Shown: positions 20,858 through 31,428, counted from the first letter of the stretch. The stretch is DNA of 64,000 bases from Comamonas sp. BIGb0124 (GCF_003752175.1 NZ_RJVF01000008.1:620001-684000), one strand, 5' to 3'. Numbers and translations are program-made. Notes: generated by a model not told the origin, from the letters alone.

Positions 20858-21871
20858 ATGATCACCTCCTCGCTCAACGCTTTCGCCAAAAGTGCCATCA
20901 TGACCAGCCTGCTGGCGCTGGGTGCCGCCGCCATGGCTCAGGACCTGCCCGGCAAGGGCGTGAAAGTCCAGCCCCTGCAAAGTTCGGTGGCCGAAGAAAC
21001 CTTCCAGACCCTGCTGGTGAGCCGCGCGCTTGAAAAGCTGGGCTACGACGTCCAGCCGATCAAGGAAATCGAGTACGCCACCGCCTATGTGGCGATCGCG
21101 AATGGCGACGGCACGCTGATCGCGGCCAACTGGGTTCCCCTGCACGACGACTTCTACAAGAACGCCGGCGGCGACGCCAAACTCTGGCGCAAAGGGACCT
21201 ATTCGACCAACGCGCTGCAGGGCTACCTGATCGACAAGAAAACGGCCGATCAGTACAAGATCACCAGCATCGCGCAACTGAAGGATCCCAAGATCGCCAA
21301 GCTCTTCGACACCGACGGCGACGGCAAGGCCGACCTGACCGGCTGCAACCCGGGCTGGGGCTGCGAAGCGGTGATCAACCACCAGATCCAGGCTTACAAG
21401 CTGAACGATTCGGTCAGGCACGTGCAGGGCAGCTACGCCGCCCTGATGGCCGACACCATTTCGCGCTACCGCGATGGCAAGCCGGTGCTCTACTACACCT
21501 GGACCCCCTACTGGGTGAGCGGCGTGCTCAAGCCCGGCACCGACGTGACGTGGCTGGAGGTTCCGTTCTCTTCCCTGCCCGGCGAGCAGTCGGGCACCAG
21601 CACAAAACTCGCCAACGGCAAGGATTACGGTTTTGTGCCGAACACGCAGCACATCGTGGCGAACAAGGCTTTTGCCGACGCGAATCCGGCTGCCGCCAAG
21701 CTGTTCGAGCTGATGAAGCTGCCAGTGGGCGACATCAATGCACAGAATCTGCGCATGCGTGACGGCGAAGCGTCGCAGACCGACATTGCCCGCCACGTCG
21801 ACGGTTGGATCAAGGGTCACCAGAAGACCTTCGATGGCTGGATCCAGCAAGCCACTGCCGCTGCCAAATAA
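20858..21871 (+). CDS. proX: glycine betaine-binding periplasmic protein
   Basis: Periplasmic receptor that delivers glycine betaine (and related compounds) to ProW. The 337-residue product has a Sec signal peptide ending ALGAAAMAQ (about residue 28). The mature protein resembles E. coli ProX, including the tryptophans of the ligand cage in [28 protein letters not shown] (with the adjacent cysteine pair) and [13 protein letters not shown]. It is the last gene of the operon, 142 bases after proW, and is followed at once by a terminator. Confidence 0.97.
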   Translation: MITSSLNAFAKSAIMTSLLALGAAAMAQDLPGKGVKVQPLQSSVAEETFQTLLVSRALEKLGYDVQPIKEIEYATAYVAIANGDGTLIAANWVPLHDDFYKNAGGDAKLWRKGTYSTNALQGYLIDKKTADQYKITSIAQLKDPKIAKLFDTDGDGKADLTGCNPGWGCEAVINHQIQAYKLNDSVRHVQGSYAALMADTISRYRDGKPVLYYTWTPYWVSGVLKPGTDVTWLEVPFSSLPGEQSGTSTKLANGKDYGFVPNTQHIVANKAFADANPAAAKLFELMKLPVGDINAQNLRMRDGEASQTDIARHVDGWIKGHQKTFDGWIQQATAAAK

Positions 21872-21891
21872 ACCAAGCATCGGTCTGCAAC

Positions 21892-21923
21892 AAAAAAAGC
21901 CGGGCATCTCGCCCGGCTTTTTT
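21892..21923. terminator. bidirectional terminator between proX and the antitoxin-like gene
   Basis: A stem of GCCGGGC and GCCCGGC around ATCTC is extended by A-runs on the left and T-runs on the right. It terminates proX on the plus strand and the HigA-like gene on the minus strand. Confidence 0.85.
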
Positions 21924-21957
21924 GTGCCTGCAGCTCAGGTGCCGCACCCTCAGCCCT

Positions 21958-22353
21958 TCATTTGTCGCGCACCACCAAGGTCACTTTCTGGTCCATCGCC
22001 ATCAAGGCCTGCATGATGCGCTCGAGCGAGATCTCCTGCAGTTTGTACTGGCGCAACTGGCAGACCTTGGAGCGTCCCATGCCGGTAAGCGCGGCGACCT
22101 GCAGCTGATTGAGGCGCCGTTGGTCGATGACCTGATTGAGCTTGGCGGCCAGCGTGAGCTTGGCCGAAGCTTCAGGCAAGGACTCGACCCCCAGATCCAC
22201 CGCCAGTCGACCGCCCGATGCATACAGGGGGTCCTCATGCCCCTGGCGATGCCAACTGCGGACCGTGGACATGCGCTCCACAGCCTGGCACATGGCCTGG
22301 CGCACGGCCTCTTCTGTGTTGTTTCCGATTGATTGTGCTGTCATACCCGTCAC
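21958..22353 (-). CDS. HigA2-like XRE-family antitoxin/regulator, orphan
   Basis: A 131-residue protein with a C-terminal helix-turn-helix (about 68-110: LAAKLNQVIDQRRLNQLQVA, then ALTGMGRSKVCQLRQYKL). It ends in LERIMQALMAMDQKVTLVVRD, a tail typical of HigA2-type antitoxins that sit with RelE/HigB-like toxins. The GTG start at 22353 is preferred because GGGAG lies six bases upstream; ATG 22344 is the alternative. No toxin gene lies on either side: proX is downstream and 365 bases without a gene lie upstream. It could be a free-standing regulator or the survivor of a broken toxin-antitoxin pair. Confidence 0.75.
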   Translation of the reverse strand: MTGMTAQSIGNNTEEAVRQAMCQAVERMSTVRSWHRQGHEDPLYASGGRLAVDLGVESLPEASAKLTLAAKLNQVIDQRRLNQLQVAALTGMGRSKVCQLRQYKLQEISLERIMQALMAMDQKVTLVVRDK

Positions 22354-22426
22354 GTTGAACTCCCAGTTGAAAGTGGCTACAAGCCATTCCTTGCAGCGCG
22401 CATCGCGGTGACGCGATGGCTCACTG

Positions 22427-22453
22427 AAAAAAAGCGGGGCAGCTAAGCCCCGT
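22427..22453 (-). terminator. orphan intrinsic terminator, minus strand
   Basis: On the minus strand a stem of CGGGGC and GCCCCG with a 6-nt loop is followed by seven T. It lies 74 bases upstream of the HigA-like gene and after no annotated gene, since proQ has its own terminator 190 bases earlier. Confidence 0.75.
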
Positions 22454-22642
22454 GAAAACGACCGAGTTGACCCCGGATCGCAAGGGGAAACCGCAGCAGC
22501 CGGGCCGACTTTGCACTTTGTGCCAAACAGGCTTCGGCGATACGATTGGCTTATTGTGGTTACCGCATGACACAGGTTTCCGACGGCCTTGCACTAAATG
22601 ACATTAGTTAACAATACTGGCGCAACTTCCATCGCGCGCCCA

Positions 22643-22685
22643 TGAAAAAACCCGGCTCGACGACATGTCGACCCGGGTTCTCTTT
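22643..22685. terminator. terminator of proQ
   Basis: A long hairpin has outer arms AACCCGG and CCGGGTT (22649-22679) and an inner TCGAC/GTCGA stem. It is followed on the minus strand by six T. The plus strand also ends in a T-rich run. Confidence 0.8.
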
Positions 22686-22718
22686 TTGGGCTTCAGCGGC
22701 GGCTCGGCCGCTGCGGCT

Positions 22719-23519
22719 TCAGGCCGTGCGGCGGCGTTGGGCCTGCTCGACCGCGCGGCGCACCGTCCTGGGATCACGGCCATACATGTCGGCAAAGCCG
22801 TCGATGGTCTGGCCGCTGGCCTCGTACGCTCGCAGCAGTGCTTCGTCGCGGGCCGCAGCCTCGCCGGCCTCGGCCAGCGCCTCGTCGACCAGCACATTGA
22901 GCTTGTCGTCGCGTTGGCGCACCCTCATGGCATAGTCTTCACGAGAGAGGCCCGAGGCCTCGTAGGCGGCCACGATGCGGCGGCGCAGCTTGGGCGCCAG
23001 GTCTTCGGGCGTGCGCGACTGACGACGACGGAAGACTTCGAGCAGGGCATGGTGCACATGCTCGGGCGCCATCGCCTCGACGGCGGCGCCAGCGAGATCA
23101 TGCCGTGCCAGTCCGGCCGCCACAGCGGTCAGATACCGGCTGGAGCGGGTATGCAATCCCAGCGCGACTTTCAGTTCGTCGGCAGGCAGGGCCTCGGGGT
23201 GTGCGTCGACCAGATCCTGGAAGATGCCCCGCTTGAGCGGCAGCGGGTTCTCGCCGAACAGCACGGGATACAGATCCGCCAGCTTGACTTGCAGCGGATG
23301 GCTGCGGGGCTGTCGGGCCGGCTGCCCGGCCTTGGGCTGGGCCCCCTGCCCGCCGGGCTGGCGGGTTTCCGGAGCACCTGCGGCCGAGGATCTGCCCTGG
23401 CCTCGGCGGCCACGACGGGCCGGCCGGCCACCGCGTTCCGCGCCGTTCGGGTTGTTGTTTTTCTGGCCAGGCGCTTGCGATACGGTCTGCGCATCCGGCG
23501 TGGTCGGGGAATCTGTCAT
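22719..23519 (-). CDS. proQ: ProQ/FinO-domain RNA chaperone
   Basis: A 266-residue RNA-binding protein. Residues 1-75 are a disordered, basic, Arg/Gly/Pro-rich region (GGRPARRGRRGQGRSS and similar). The FinO/ProQ domain follows at about 76-190, with YPVLFGENPLPLKRGIFQDL, VALGLHTRSSRYLTAVAAGL and the R-rich segment RRRIVAAYEASGL. The C-terminal part is helical and charged. The family binds structured small RNAs and mRNA 3' ends; the disordered arm is at the N terminus here, whereas E. coli ProQ has its linker and Tudor-like domain at the C terminus. The symbol is by domain; target RNAs are unknown. Confidence 0.88.
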   Translation of the reverse strand: MTDSPTTPDAQTVSQAPGQKNNNPNGAERGGRPARRGRRGQGRSSAAGAPETRQPGGQGAQPKAGQPARQPRSHPLQVKLADLYPVLFGENPLPLKRGIFQDLVDAHPEALPADELKVALGLHTRSSRYLTAVAAGLARHDLAGAAVEAMAPEHVHHALLEVFRRRQSRTPEDLAPKLRRRIVAAYEASGLSREDYAMRVRQRDDKLNVLVDEALAEAGEAAARDEALLRAYEASGQTIDGFADMYGRDPRTVRRAVEQAQRRRTA

Positions 23520-23582
23520 GGCAAGAAAGTTAAAGTCGAACGCAACCCGCCATCATGCCAGAGTCGCAGAGCCCTCGCCGCT

Positions 23583-24272
23583 TCAGGCCGGCTCCATGCC
23601 GTTGTCGAGCTTGGTCTGGACGGCCTGCGGGGACACGAGAAAGTCCAGCCAGGCACGGACGGCTTCGGGCTGCGAGGCCTCCGGGGTGATGCCTGCGGAA
23701 AACCGCGTGACGATCTGGATCTCGGGCGGCAGCGGCCCCACGATGGCGATACCCTGGACGTTGAGCAGTTCGCTCAGTTGCTGAAAACCCAGTTCGACCT
23801 CGCCTTTGGCCACCAAAGAACCGACCGGCACGCCGGGAGGGGCTTGCACGATTCGGTCCTGGATCGCCGCATCGATGCCCCAGCGTTCGAACAACCGGGC
23901 CAGTTGCACGCCGCTCGGTCCGGTCGAGTAGCTGAGGGTCGTGGCCGCCAGCACGGCTTGCTTGACGTCTTCTTCGGTTGCAACGGCCGGCTGCGCGGCG
24001 CCGGCGCGCACGGCGACCGCCACACCCGACTTCACGAGGTCGACGCGGCTGCCCTCGCGCACCCGGCCGGCTGCCGTGAGCCGGTCGATGGCATCGGCGG
24101 CCAGGATGACGACATCGAACACCTCGCCGGCCTGCACGCGCTTGGCGGCATCGACGCCCCCGACAGACTCGATCTCGACGGCATGACCGCTGGCTTGCTG
24201 AAACTGCGAGGCCAGGCTGGACAGCAGCTGGCGTGTGGCCATCGAAGAGATGACCCGAATAGGTTGACCCAT
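23583..24272 (-). CDS. ModA-like substrate-binding-domain protein without signal peptide
   Basis: A 229-residue protein of the type II periplasmic-binding fold, closest by pattern to molybdate-binding ModA (IRVISSMATRQLLSSLASQFQQ near the start, FDVVILAADAIDRLTAAG, STGPSGVQLARLFERWGI). The best start, ATG 24272 (MGQPIRVISS), leaves no signal peptide; upstream in-frame sequence is not hydrophobic either. No modB or modC is adjacent. A cytosolic binding or sensor role is therefore possible, but the ligand is unknown. It is divergent from the TfoX-domain gene. Confidence 0.8.
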   Translation of the reverse strand: MGQPIRVISSMATRQLLSSLASQFQQASGHAVEIESVGGVDAAKRVQAGEVFDVVILAADAIDRLTAAGRVREGSRVDLVKSGVAVAVRAGAAQPAVATEEDVKQAVLAATTLSYSTGPSGVQLARLFERWGIDAAIQDRIVQAPPGVPVGSLVAKGEVELGFQQLSELLNVQGIAIVGPLPPEIQIVTRFSAGITPEASQPEAVRAWLDFLVSPQAVQTKLDNGMEPA

Positions 24273-24454
24273 GGAATTGTCTCGGTATGTTGTTGCGCGG
24301 ACGGCCTGCGTGTCCCCATGCACATCGGCACGGCTGCGGCCCCTGCAGAAATTAGAGCACAGCGGGAGAACGTCTCGCATAGCGACTCGCACTGGCTGTT
24401 ATGCGCAGGATCGCAAGTTCCCGCAATTCGGCGATTTTTGTTATCGTGCGCGGC

Positions 24455-24904
24455 ATGACCCGACAGGATCACAACTTTGCCGACTATTGCTGCGAATTGC
24501 TGGCCCCGACCGTGGGCGCGTGCCGCTGGCGCCGCATGTTCGGCGGCTACGGCATCAGCACGGGCGGACTGACGTTTGCCCTGGTGATCGACGAGCTGCT
24601 CTATCTCAAGACCGATGCGCAGAGCGAGGCTGCCTGGCGTGAGGCCGGCTGCAGCCCTTTCACCTACGCGTCCCGCGGACGGCAGGTCAAGCTCAACTAC
24701 CACAGTGCGCCGCCCGAGGCGATGGAGTCCTCTGCAGCCATGGCCGCCTGGGCCAGGCTGGCACTGGATTGCGCGCTGCGCGTGCAGGCAGCTCGATCCA
24801 GGCCCCGTTTGCCCCGCGAAGACGACATGGGAGGCCGAAAGGCCAGAGAGGCCGGCCAAGGGCCGGGCAAAAGAATCCGGCGGGCCGGACCTCCCGGCGG
24901 CTGA
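24455..24904 (+). CDS. TfoX/Sxy N-terminal domain protein
   Basis: A 149-residue protein carrying only the TfoX N-terminal domain: RMFGGYGISTGGLTFALVID (residues about 28-47), ELLYLKTDAQSEAAW and SPFTYASRGRQVKLNYHSAP. TfoX proteins of gammaproteobacteria activate competence genes together with CRP, but single-domain members are widespread and mostly uncharacterised. The C-terminal 35 residues are basic and low-complexity. ATG 24455 is chosen as the last start before the conserved domain. It converges on fumC. Confidence 0.85.
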   Translation: MTRQDHNFADYCCELLAPTVGACRWRRMFGGYGISTGGLTFALVIDELLYLKTDAQSEAAWREAGCSPFTYASRGRQVKLNYHSAPPEAMESSAAMAAWARLALDCALRVQAARSRPRLPREDDMGGRKAREAGQGPGKRIRRAGPPGG

Positions 24905-24968
24905 ACCAGGAAGGCCTGGCTCCAACCCGACAGGGAGGCCGGCTCGGACCGGCCGGCGTGCGCAGGAC

Positions 24969-26354
<1,386 letters not shown>

Positions 26355-26639
26355 GGGTGGCTTGCCTTCTCTCTTGATTCCTGTGTGGATGAAGCCCGGT
26401 TTGCGCCTGCCTGCACCGGACACGCCGGCGCGGGGACCTGACGTGGGCTCCATGATGCCCGCGCGCGCATAAACGCGCGACCAGCAGGGTCGCATCCGAA
26501 CAAACGCGAATCATACGCACCTTCGAACGCAACAAAAGGTATTGCTGCGCCGGGACGACGATTTCACTAAACTCCGCGACGCGCTTTTTCCATCAATAAG
26601 AGCTGCCTCGAAGGGCTCCACGACTCCACGGACACAACG

Positions 26640-28193
26640 ATGACGACCACGATCAAGCGCGACGACCTCATCGAGAGCGTTGCCGCCGCACTGCAATACA
26701 TCAGCTATTACCACCCTGCAGACTACATCGCGCATCTGGCGCGGGCCTACGAGCGCGAGCAGAGCCCGGCGGCCAAGGACGCCATGGCCCAGATCCTGAC
26801 CAACTCGCGCATGAGCGCGACCGGCCAGCGCCCCATCTGCCAGGACACCGGGATCGTGAATGTCTTCCTGAAGGTCGGCATGAACGTGCGTTTCGAGGGT
26901 TTCCCGGCGGGCCTGGACGAAGCCATCAACGAAGGCGTGCGCCGGGGCTACAACCATCCGGACAACACGCTGCGCGCCTCGGTGGTCGCCGATCCGCATT
27001 TCGCACGCAAGAACACCAAGGACAACACGCCCGCCGTGATCTTCACCGAGCTGGTCCCGGGCGACACGCTGGACATCACCGTGGCGGCCAAGGGCGGCGG
27101 CAGCGAGAACAAGAGCAAGATGGTCATGCTCAATCCCAGCGACTCGCTGGTGGACTGGGTGCTCAAGACCGTTCCGACCATGGGCGCCGGCTGGTGTCCG
27201 CCGGGCATGCTGGGCATCGGCATCGGCGGCACGGCCGAAAAAGCCGTGCTGATGGCCAAGGAGTCGCTGATGGACGACCTGGACATGTACCAGTTGCTCG
27301 AAAAGGCAAGCAAGCGCGAAGCCCTGACGCAAGTCGAGGAACTGCGTCTGGAGCTCTACGAGAAAGTCAACGCGCTCGGGATCGGCGCACAGGGCCTGGG
27401 CGGCCTGACCACCGTGCTCGACATCAAGATCAAGATGTACCCCACGCATGCCGCGAGCAAGCCGGTGGCCATGATTCCCAACTGTGCAGCCACGCGCCAT
27501 GCGCACTTCGTGATGGACGGTTCGGGTCCGGTCTACCTCGAGGCCCCCAGCCTCGACCTGTGGCCCAACGTCAACTGGGCACCCGACGCCAACAAGAGCA
27601 AGCGTGTCGATCTCGACCGGCTCACGCAGCAGGAAGTCGCGAGCTGGAAGCCGGGCGACACGCTGCTGCTCAACGGCAAGATGCTCACGGGCCGCGACGC
27701 CGCACACAAGCGCATCCAGGACATGCTGGCCAAGGGCGAGTCCCTGCCGGTCGATTTCACCAACCGCGTCATCTACTACGTGGGCCCGGTGGACCCGGTC
27801 AGGGACGAAGCCGTCGGTCCGGCCGGCCCGACCACGGCCACGCGCATGGACAAGTTCACCGACATGATGCTCGAACAGACCGGCCTGATCGCCATGATCG
27901 GCAAGGCCGAGCGCGGCCCGGTGGCCATCGAATCGATCAAGAAGCACCGCAGCGCCTATCTCATGGCGGTCGGTGGCGCGGCCTACCTGGTCAGCAAGGC
28001 CATCAAGACCGCGAAGGTCGTGGGATTCGCCGACCTGGGCATGGAAGCCATCTACGAGTTCGACGTCGTCGACATGCCGGTGACGGTGGCCGTGGACGCG
28101 GGCGGGACCAGTGCCCACATCGCGGGCCCGGCCCTGTGGCAACAGAAGATCGCGTCGGGCCAATACAAGGTGCTGGACCTGACCCCGGCCTGA
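26640..28193 (+). CDS. fumA: fumarate hydratase class I (iron-sulfur)
   Basis: Oxygen-sensitive [4Fe-4S] fumarase, 517 residues in the one-chain form. The N-terminal alpha-type part has ICQDTGIVNVFLKVG with a cluster cysteine. Further cysteines lie in GAGWCPPGMLGIGIGGTAEK and MIPNCAATRHAHFVMDG. The beta-type part is fused at the C terminus and contains GKMLTGRDAAHKRIQDML and YYVGPVDPVRDEAVGPAGPT. It is divergent from fumC and unrelated to it in sequence. The usual expectation is FumA use under iron-replete and FumC under iron-poor or oxidative conditions; local sequence does not prove this. Confidence 0.95.
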   Translation: MTTTIKRDDLIESVAAALQYISYYHPADYIAHLARAYEREQSPAAKDAMAQILTNSRMSATGQRPICQDTGIVNVFLKVGMNVRFEGFPAGLDEAINEGVRRGYNHPDNTLRASVVADPHFARKNTKDNTPAVIFTELVPGDTLDITVAAKGGGSENKSKMVMLNPSDSLVDWVLKTVPTMGAGWCPPGMLGIGIGGTAEKAVLMAKESLMDDLDMYQLLEKASKREALTQVEELRLELYEKVNALGIGAQGLGGLTTVLDIKIKMYPTHAASKPVAMIPNCAATRHAHFVMDGSGPVYLEAPSLDLWPNVNWAPDANKSKRVDLDRLTQQEVASWKPGDTLLLNGKMLTGRDAAHKRIQDMLAKGESLPVDFTNRVIYYVGPVDPVRDEAVGPAGPTTATRMDKFTDMMLEQTGLIAMIGKAERGPVAIESIKKHRSAYLMAVGGAAYLVSKAIKTAKVVGFADLGMEAIYEFDVVDMPVTVAVDAGGTSAHIAGPALWQQKIASGQYKVLDLTPA

Positions 28194-28242
28194 AGCCGGC
28201 CCGGCCCCGCACGACGGGGCCGGACACGCCAAACCGAAAAAG

Positions 28243-28268
28243 AACCGGCAGCCGCGCCGGTTTTTTTT
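28243..28268 (+). terminator. intrinsic terminator after fumA
   Basis: Arms AACCGGC and GCCGGTT enclose a 6-nt loop and are followed by a T-run, 50 bases after the fumA stop codon. A second GC-rich inverted repeat lies just upstream near 28199-28222. Confidence 0.85.
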
Positions 28269-28370
28269 CGTCCGCCATGCGGTAACCCCACCGTCATCGT
28301 TGCCGTATTGCACCTCATTCTCAATTGATGGCATGATGCCCAGGTTTCCCTTCGACAAGGACCCTGCACC

Positions 28371-28931
28371 GTGCATCCGAACAACGAGGACCGAGAGCCG
28401 TCCTGCCGCCCACGCGCCGCCCAGACGGCTCATGGCATGCGCCTGGACGTGGACGAACAGTACACCGCCTGCGGCCGTCCCCGTTCGCGCTGGAGCGATC
28501 TCGGCTTTCAGGACCTGCGCGACGACGAGGCATTCGTGGTCTGGCTGTACCGCTGCTGGCAGCACAACGAACCGACGCCCTACATCACCGAGCATCGGCT
28601 CTCGGGCATGCTGCGTCACGATCGTCTGCATGTACTGCTCGACGACCTGCTGCGCCTGTTCAAGGCCTACGGCCGCGATCCCGCCATGGAACAACCGCTG
28701 CTGGGCATGCCCCTGCTGACCTGGCGCGAAGAAACGCTGCTGGCGATGCTGACGCCTGCACCGCTGATACTGGGGGCCCATTGCGACGAGCTGGCGCGGC
28801 GCTGTTTCACCGGTTTGCTGGCGCACGGCGTGGAGTTGAGACCGCCACAGGAGATGACCCGCTGCGGCCGGGACCAGCTGGAACTGGCCATCGCCCGCAA
28901 GCTCGGCGGCGGCTGGTGCGGCAGCGATTGA
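28371..28931 (+). CDS. hypothetical protein
   Basis: A 186-residue soluble protein that I do not recognise. It is rich in charged and aromatic residues (DDEAFVVWLYRCWQHNEPTP, RHDRLHVLLDDLLRLFKAYGRD). It has five or more cysteines and no signal peptide or membrane segment. The GTG start at 28371 has AAGGA nine bases upstream; ATG 28437 (MRLDVDEQYTACG) is the alternative. Third-position GC is high, as in its neighbours, which supports a real gene. It lies between the fumA terminator and murI on the same strand. Confidence 0.6.
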   Translation: MHPNNEDREPSCRPRAAQTAHGMRLDVDEQYTACGRPRSRWSDLGFQDLRDDEAFVVWLYRCWQHNEPTPYITEHRLSGMLRHDRLHVLLDDLLRLFKAYGRDPAMEQPLLGMPLLTWREETLLAMLTPAPLILGAHCDELARRCFTGLLAHGVELRPPQEMTRCGRDQLELAIARKLGGGWCGSD

Positions 28932-29011
28932 ACGCCCGGCGATAAAAGGGGCACAATACCGCTGCGGCGCTCAGACAGGCGTCCCGCGCGCAGTCGTTTC
29001 ACGCCGCCATC

Positions 29012-29941
29012 ATGCCCTTATCGCCCACCGCGTTCCCCGACCCCTCTTCGGACGTTCTCGCTCACGACCTGACCGCTGTACAGCAAGGCCCCATCGGGGT
29101 CTTCGACAGCGGCGTGGGCGGACTCAGCATTCTGCAGGCCCTGCGTACAGAGCTGCCGCACGAGGATTTCGTCTATTTCGCGGACAGCGGCCATGCGCCC
29201 TACGGCGAACGCGAGGACAGCTTTGTCGTCGCGCGCAGCCTGGCCATCGCGCACTACCTGCTGGCCACCCATGCCATCAAGGCGCTGGTCGTGGCCTGCA
29301 ACACCGCAACGGCCGCGGCGATCCAGTCCTTGCGCCTGGCCTTGCCCCACCTGCCGATCATCGGCGTCGAACCGGCCCTCAAGCCGGCCGTGGCAGTCAG
29401 CCGCACGCGCCGCATCGGTGTCGTGGCCACCCGCGGCACCCTGGGCAGCGCAAAGTTTCAGCGCCTGCTGCTGTCGCAGCAGACGCTGGCCGAGTTCGTG
29501 GTCCAGCCCTGCCCCGGTCTCGCTCTGGCACTCGAAAACGCCGTTGCGATCGATGCGGGCAACACCGGCCAACTGGCCAAGAACCGGCTTGAAATCAGTG
29601 CCCTCATCGAACGCCATCTGTCGGCGATGGGGGCATTCGGTTCGGCGCCTGGCCAGATCGACACCCTGGTGCTGGGCTGCACGCATTACCCCTTTGCGAT
29701 GCGCGAGTTCCAGGCGCAGGCGGGTTCAGGCGTGCAATTGCTCGAGACCGGTGTGCCCGTGGCCCGCCAGACACGCCGCCTGCTGCAGGCCCGGACGGCC
29801 TTGCATCTGGCGCGGGCCCAGGCAGGTCATTTGACGCTCTTCACCACGGGCAGCGCCACGGCTCTGCAGTTGGCCGCGATGCGGTGGCTCCAGATTCCGT
29901 CTTCGGTGCCGGCGACATCGCTCGATCTCGCGACGGCCTGA
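29012..29941 (+). CDS. murI: glutamate racemase
   Basis: MurI supplies D-glutamate for peptidoglycan. The 309-residue product has the two-fold aspartate/glutamate racemase fold. GVFDSGVGGLSIL lies at 29-41 and FADSGHAPYGER at 57-67. The first catalytic cysteine is Cys96 in VVACNTATA; the second lies in the LGCTHYPF motif near residue 226. The first 25 residues are an extension beyond the usual start, so an internal start cannot be excluded. It converges on an MFS transporter gene. Confidence 0.95.
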   Translation: MPLSPTAFPDPSSDVLAHDLTAVQQGPIGVFDSGVGGLSILQALRTELPHEDFVYFADSGHAPYGEREDSFVVARSLAIAHYLLATHAIKALVVACNTATAAAIQSLRLALPHLPIIGVEPALKPAVAVSRTRRIGVVATRGTLGSAKFQRLLLSQQTLAEFVVQPCPGLALALENAVAIDAGNTGQLAKNRLEISALIERHLSAMGAFGSAPGQIDTLVLGCTHYPFAMREFQAQAGSGVQLLETGVPVARQTRRLLQARTALHLARAQAGHLTLFTTGSATALQLAAMRWLQIPSSVPATSLDLATA

Positions 29942-29990
29942 GGGCACGGGCACGCCCCGCAGCCCATCGGGCCGCGAGCGCCGGGTTTCC

Positions 29991-31328
29991 TCAGCCTGCC
30001 GGTGCCGGTGCCGGCGACGCGATGGCGGCCTGTCCTCGCTGCATGTCGATGCGCAGCAGCAGCACGATGCCGATCACGAACAGCAGGCTGGTCGACACGA
30101 TGGCGACACGCTGGTTGCCATCGGCCAGCCAAGTGATGAGGCCATAACTCAGCGGGCCGATGATGCTGGCCAGCCGGGTTGCCAAAGTCCATAGGCCAAA
30201 GAACTCGCCCAGCCGCGCCGGTGGCGACAGCAGCCCGACCATGGCGCGCCCGGCCGACTGACTGCTGCCCATGCACAGACCGGCAAGCGTCGCTGCCCAC
30301 CAGAACTGGCCTTTGGTGGTGGCCCAGGCCGCGATCAGGCAGGTGGCGATCCAGCCCACGAGCGTCAGGCCGAGGGCCAGCTTGTGCCCGAGCCTGTCCT
30401 GCCCGTAGCCAAAACCGAAGGCGCCTGCCGCAGCCGCGAGGTTCAGTGCAAAGATCAGCACCATGGTTTCCTGCTGCTGGAAACCGATGACCTGCTCGGC
30501 GTAGATCGCCGCCAGCGTGATGGCCACGGCGACTCCGCCCTGGTAGGCGACGGTACAGGCCAGCAGCCAGCAGAAATCGGTGTATTGACGGGCATGGGAC
30601 CAGGTGGCCTGGAGACGCGACCACGATGCGCGCCAACCGCCGGCGACACCGTTCTGCTCGCCGGCAGAGCGGGCATGCGCACGCTCCTTGAGCAGCGCAA
30701 ACGTGGCACAGGCCGCCAGGCCGTAGACGCAGGCCGTGACCAGCATGGTCACCGGTACGAAATGGCTGGCAGGCAACTTCTGCCCTTGGGCCCACAGCAC
30801 ATAAGCCAGGCACAGACCCAGCGTGAGCATGCCGCCGATGTAGCCCCAGGCCCACCCCCAGCCGCTGACCCGTCCCATCGCCTGGGGCCGGGCCAGTTCA
30901 GGGAGGAAGGCGGCGCACAGCGATTCGCCGTAAGAATAAAACACGTTGGAAAGCACGACCAGGCCCAGTGCCGCCCAGATGGCCGAAGAGCCCGTGAGGG
31001 CGGGCGTGGCCGCCAATGCCGCGGTCGCTACCACGCAGGCGAGCGTGCTCCACGCCAGCGCCCGCTTCTTGGCTCCCTTGGCATCGGCATGCGCACCGAT
31101 CACGGGAATGGTCAGCATCACGATCAGGTAGGACAGGCTCAGCGCGGCCGTCCAGGCCAACGTGGCCCATGGGGCTCCATCGGCCAAGCCACCCACGAAA
31201 TAGGCAGAGAACACGGCCGTCAACACCACGGTGGTGTAACCCGAGTTGGCGAAGTCGTACATCGCCCACCCCAGCACCTCGCGGCGTGCCACACCCGGAT
31301 TGAGTGCGGAAGAATCGAACAAACGCAT
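29991..31328 (-). CDS. MFS transporter, UMF1/Atg22-like
   Basis: A 445-residue inner-membrane transporter with 12 predicted helices. The opening REVLGWAMYDFANSGYTTVVLTAVFSAYF is the marker of the UMF1 subfamily (cut here into its key run WAMYDFANSG). Other features are the loop GAHADAKGAKKRALAW and the later SRAGRAMVGLLSP-like motif (SAGRAMVGLLSPPARLGEFF). The yeast relative Atg22 exports amino acids from the vacuole; the bacterial substrate is unknown. It is transcribed toward murI, with no evident operon partner. Confidence 0.88.
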   Translation of the reverse strand: MRLFDSSALNPGVARREVLGWAMYDFANSGYTTVVLTAVFSAYFVGGLADGAPWATLAWTAALSLSYLIVMLTIPVIGAHADAKGAKKRALAWSTLACVVATAALAATPALTGSSAIWAALGLVVLSNVFYSYGESLCAAFLPELARPQAMGRVSGWGWAWGYIGGMLTLGLCLAYVLWAQGQKLPASHFVPVTMLVTACVYGLAACATFALLKERAHARSAGEQNGVAGGWRASWSRLQATWSHARQYTDFCWLLACTVAYQGGVAVAITLAAIYAEQVIGFQQQETMVLIFALNLAAAAGAFGFGYGQDRLGHKLALGLTLVGWIATCLIAAWATTKGQFWWAATLAGLCMGSSQSAGRAMVGLLSPPARLGEFFGLWTLATRLASIIGPLSYGLITWLADGNQRVAIVSTSLLFVIGIVLLLRIDMQRGQAAIASPAPAPAG

Positions 31329-31428
31329 GGGTCCCCCTTGTGCCGTGATCGGCCGTTATTCGTCGCCCGGCATTATGGAGACCCCATTGTCACTGTTTCG
31401 GACACATCGCCGAAACCGATCGCCCGCA

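Larger units (their letters stand above)
22354..22718. other. intergenic region between the antitoxin-like gene and proQ
   Basis: This 365-base gap contains two minus-oriented intrinsic terminators, at 22427-22452 and 22643-22685. The 190 bases between them carry no protein gene but are AT-richer than the surroundings (around 22590-22620). A minus-strand small RNA ending at the inner terminator would explain the arrangement. No toxin remnant is visible. Confidence 0.45.

Noticed and set aside
22590-22620. Forward promoter TTGCAC-N18-AATACT
   Set aside because: It would read into the proQ terminator and no plus-strand gene follows; the -10 matches only four of six positions.
26511-28826. Open frame of about 770 codons antisense to fumA
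   Set aside because: Antisense to a well-defined enzyme and running through the fumA terminator.
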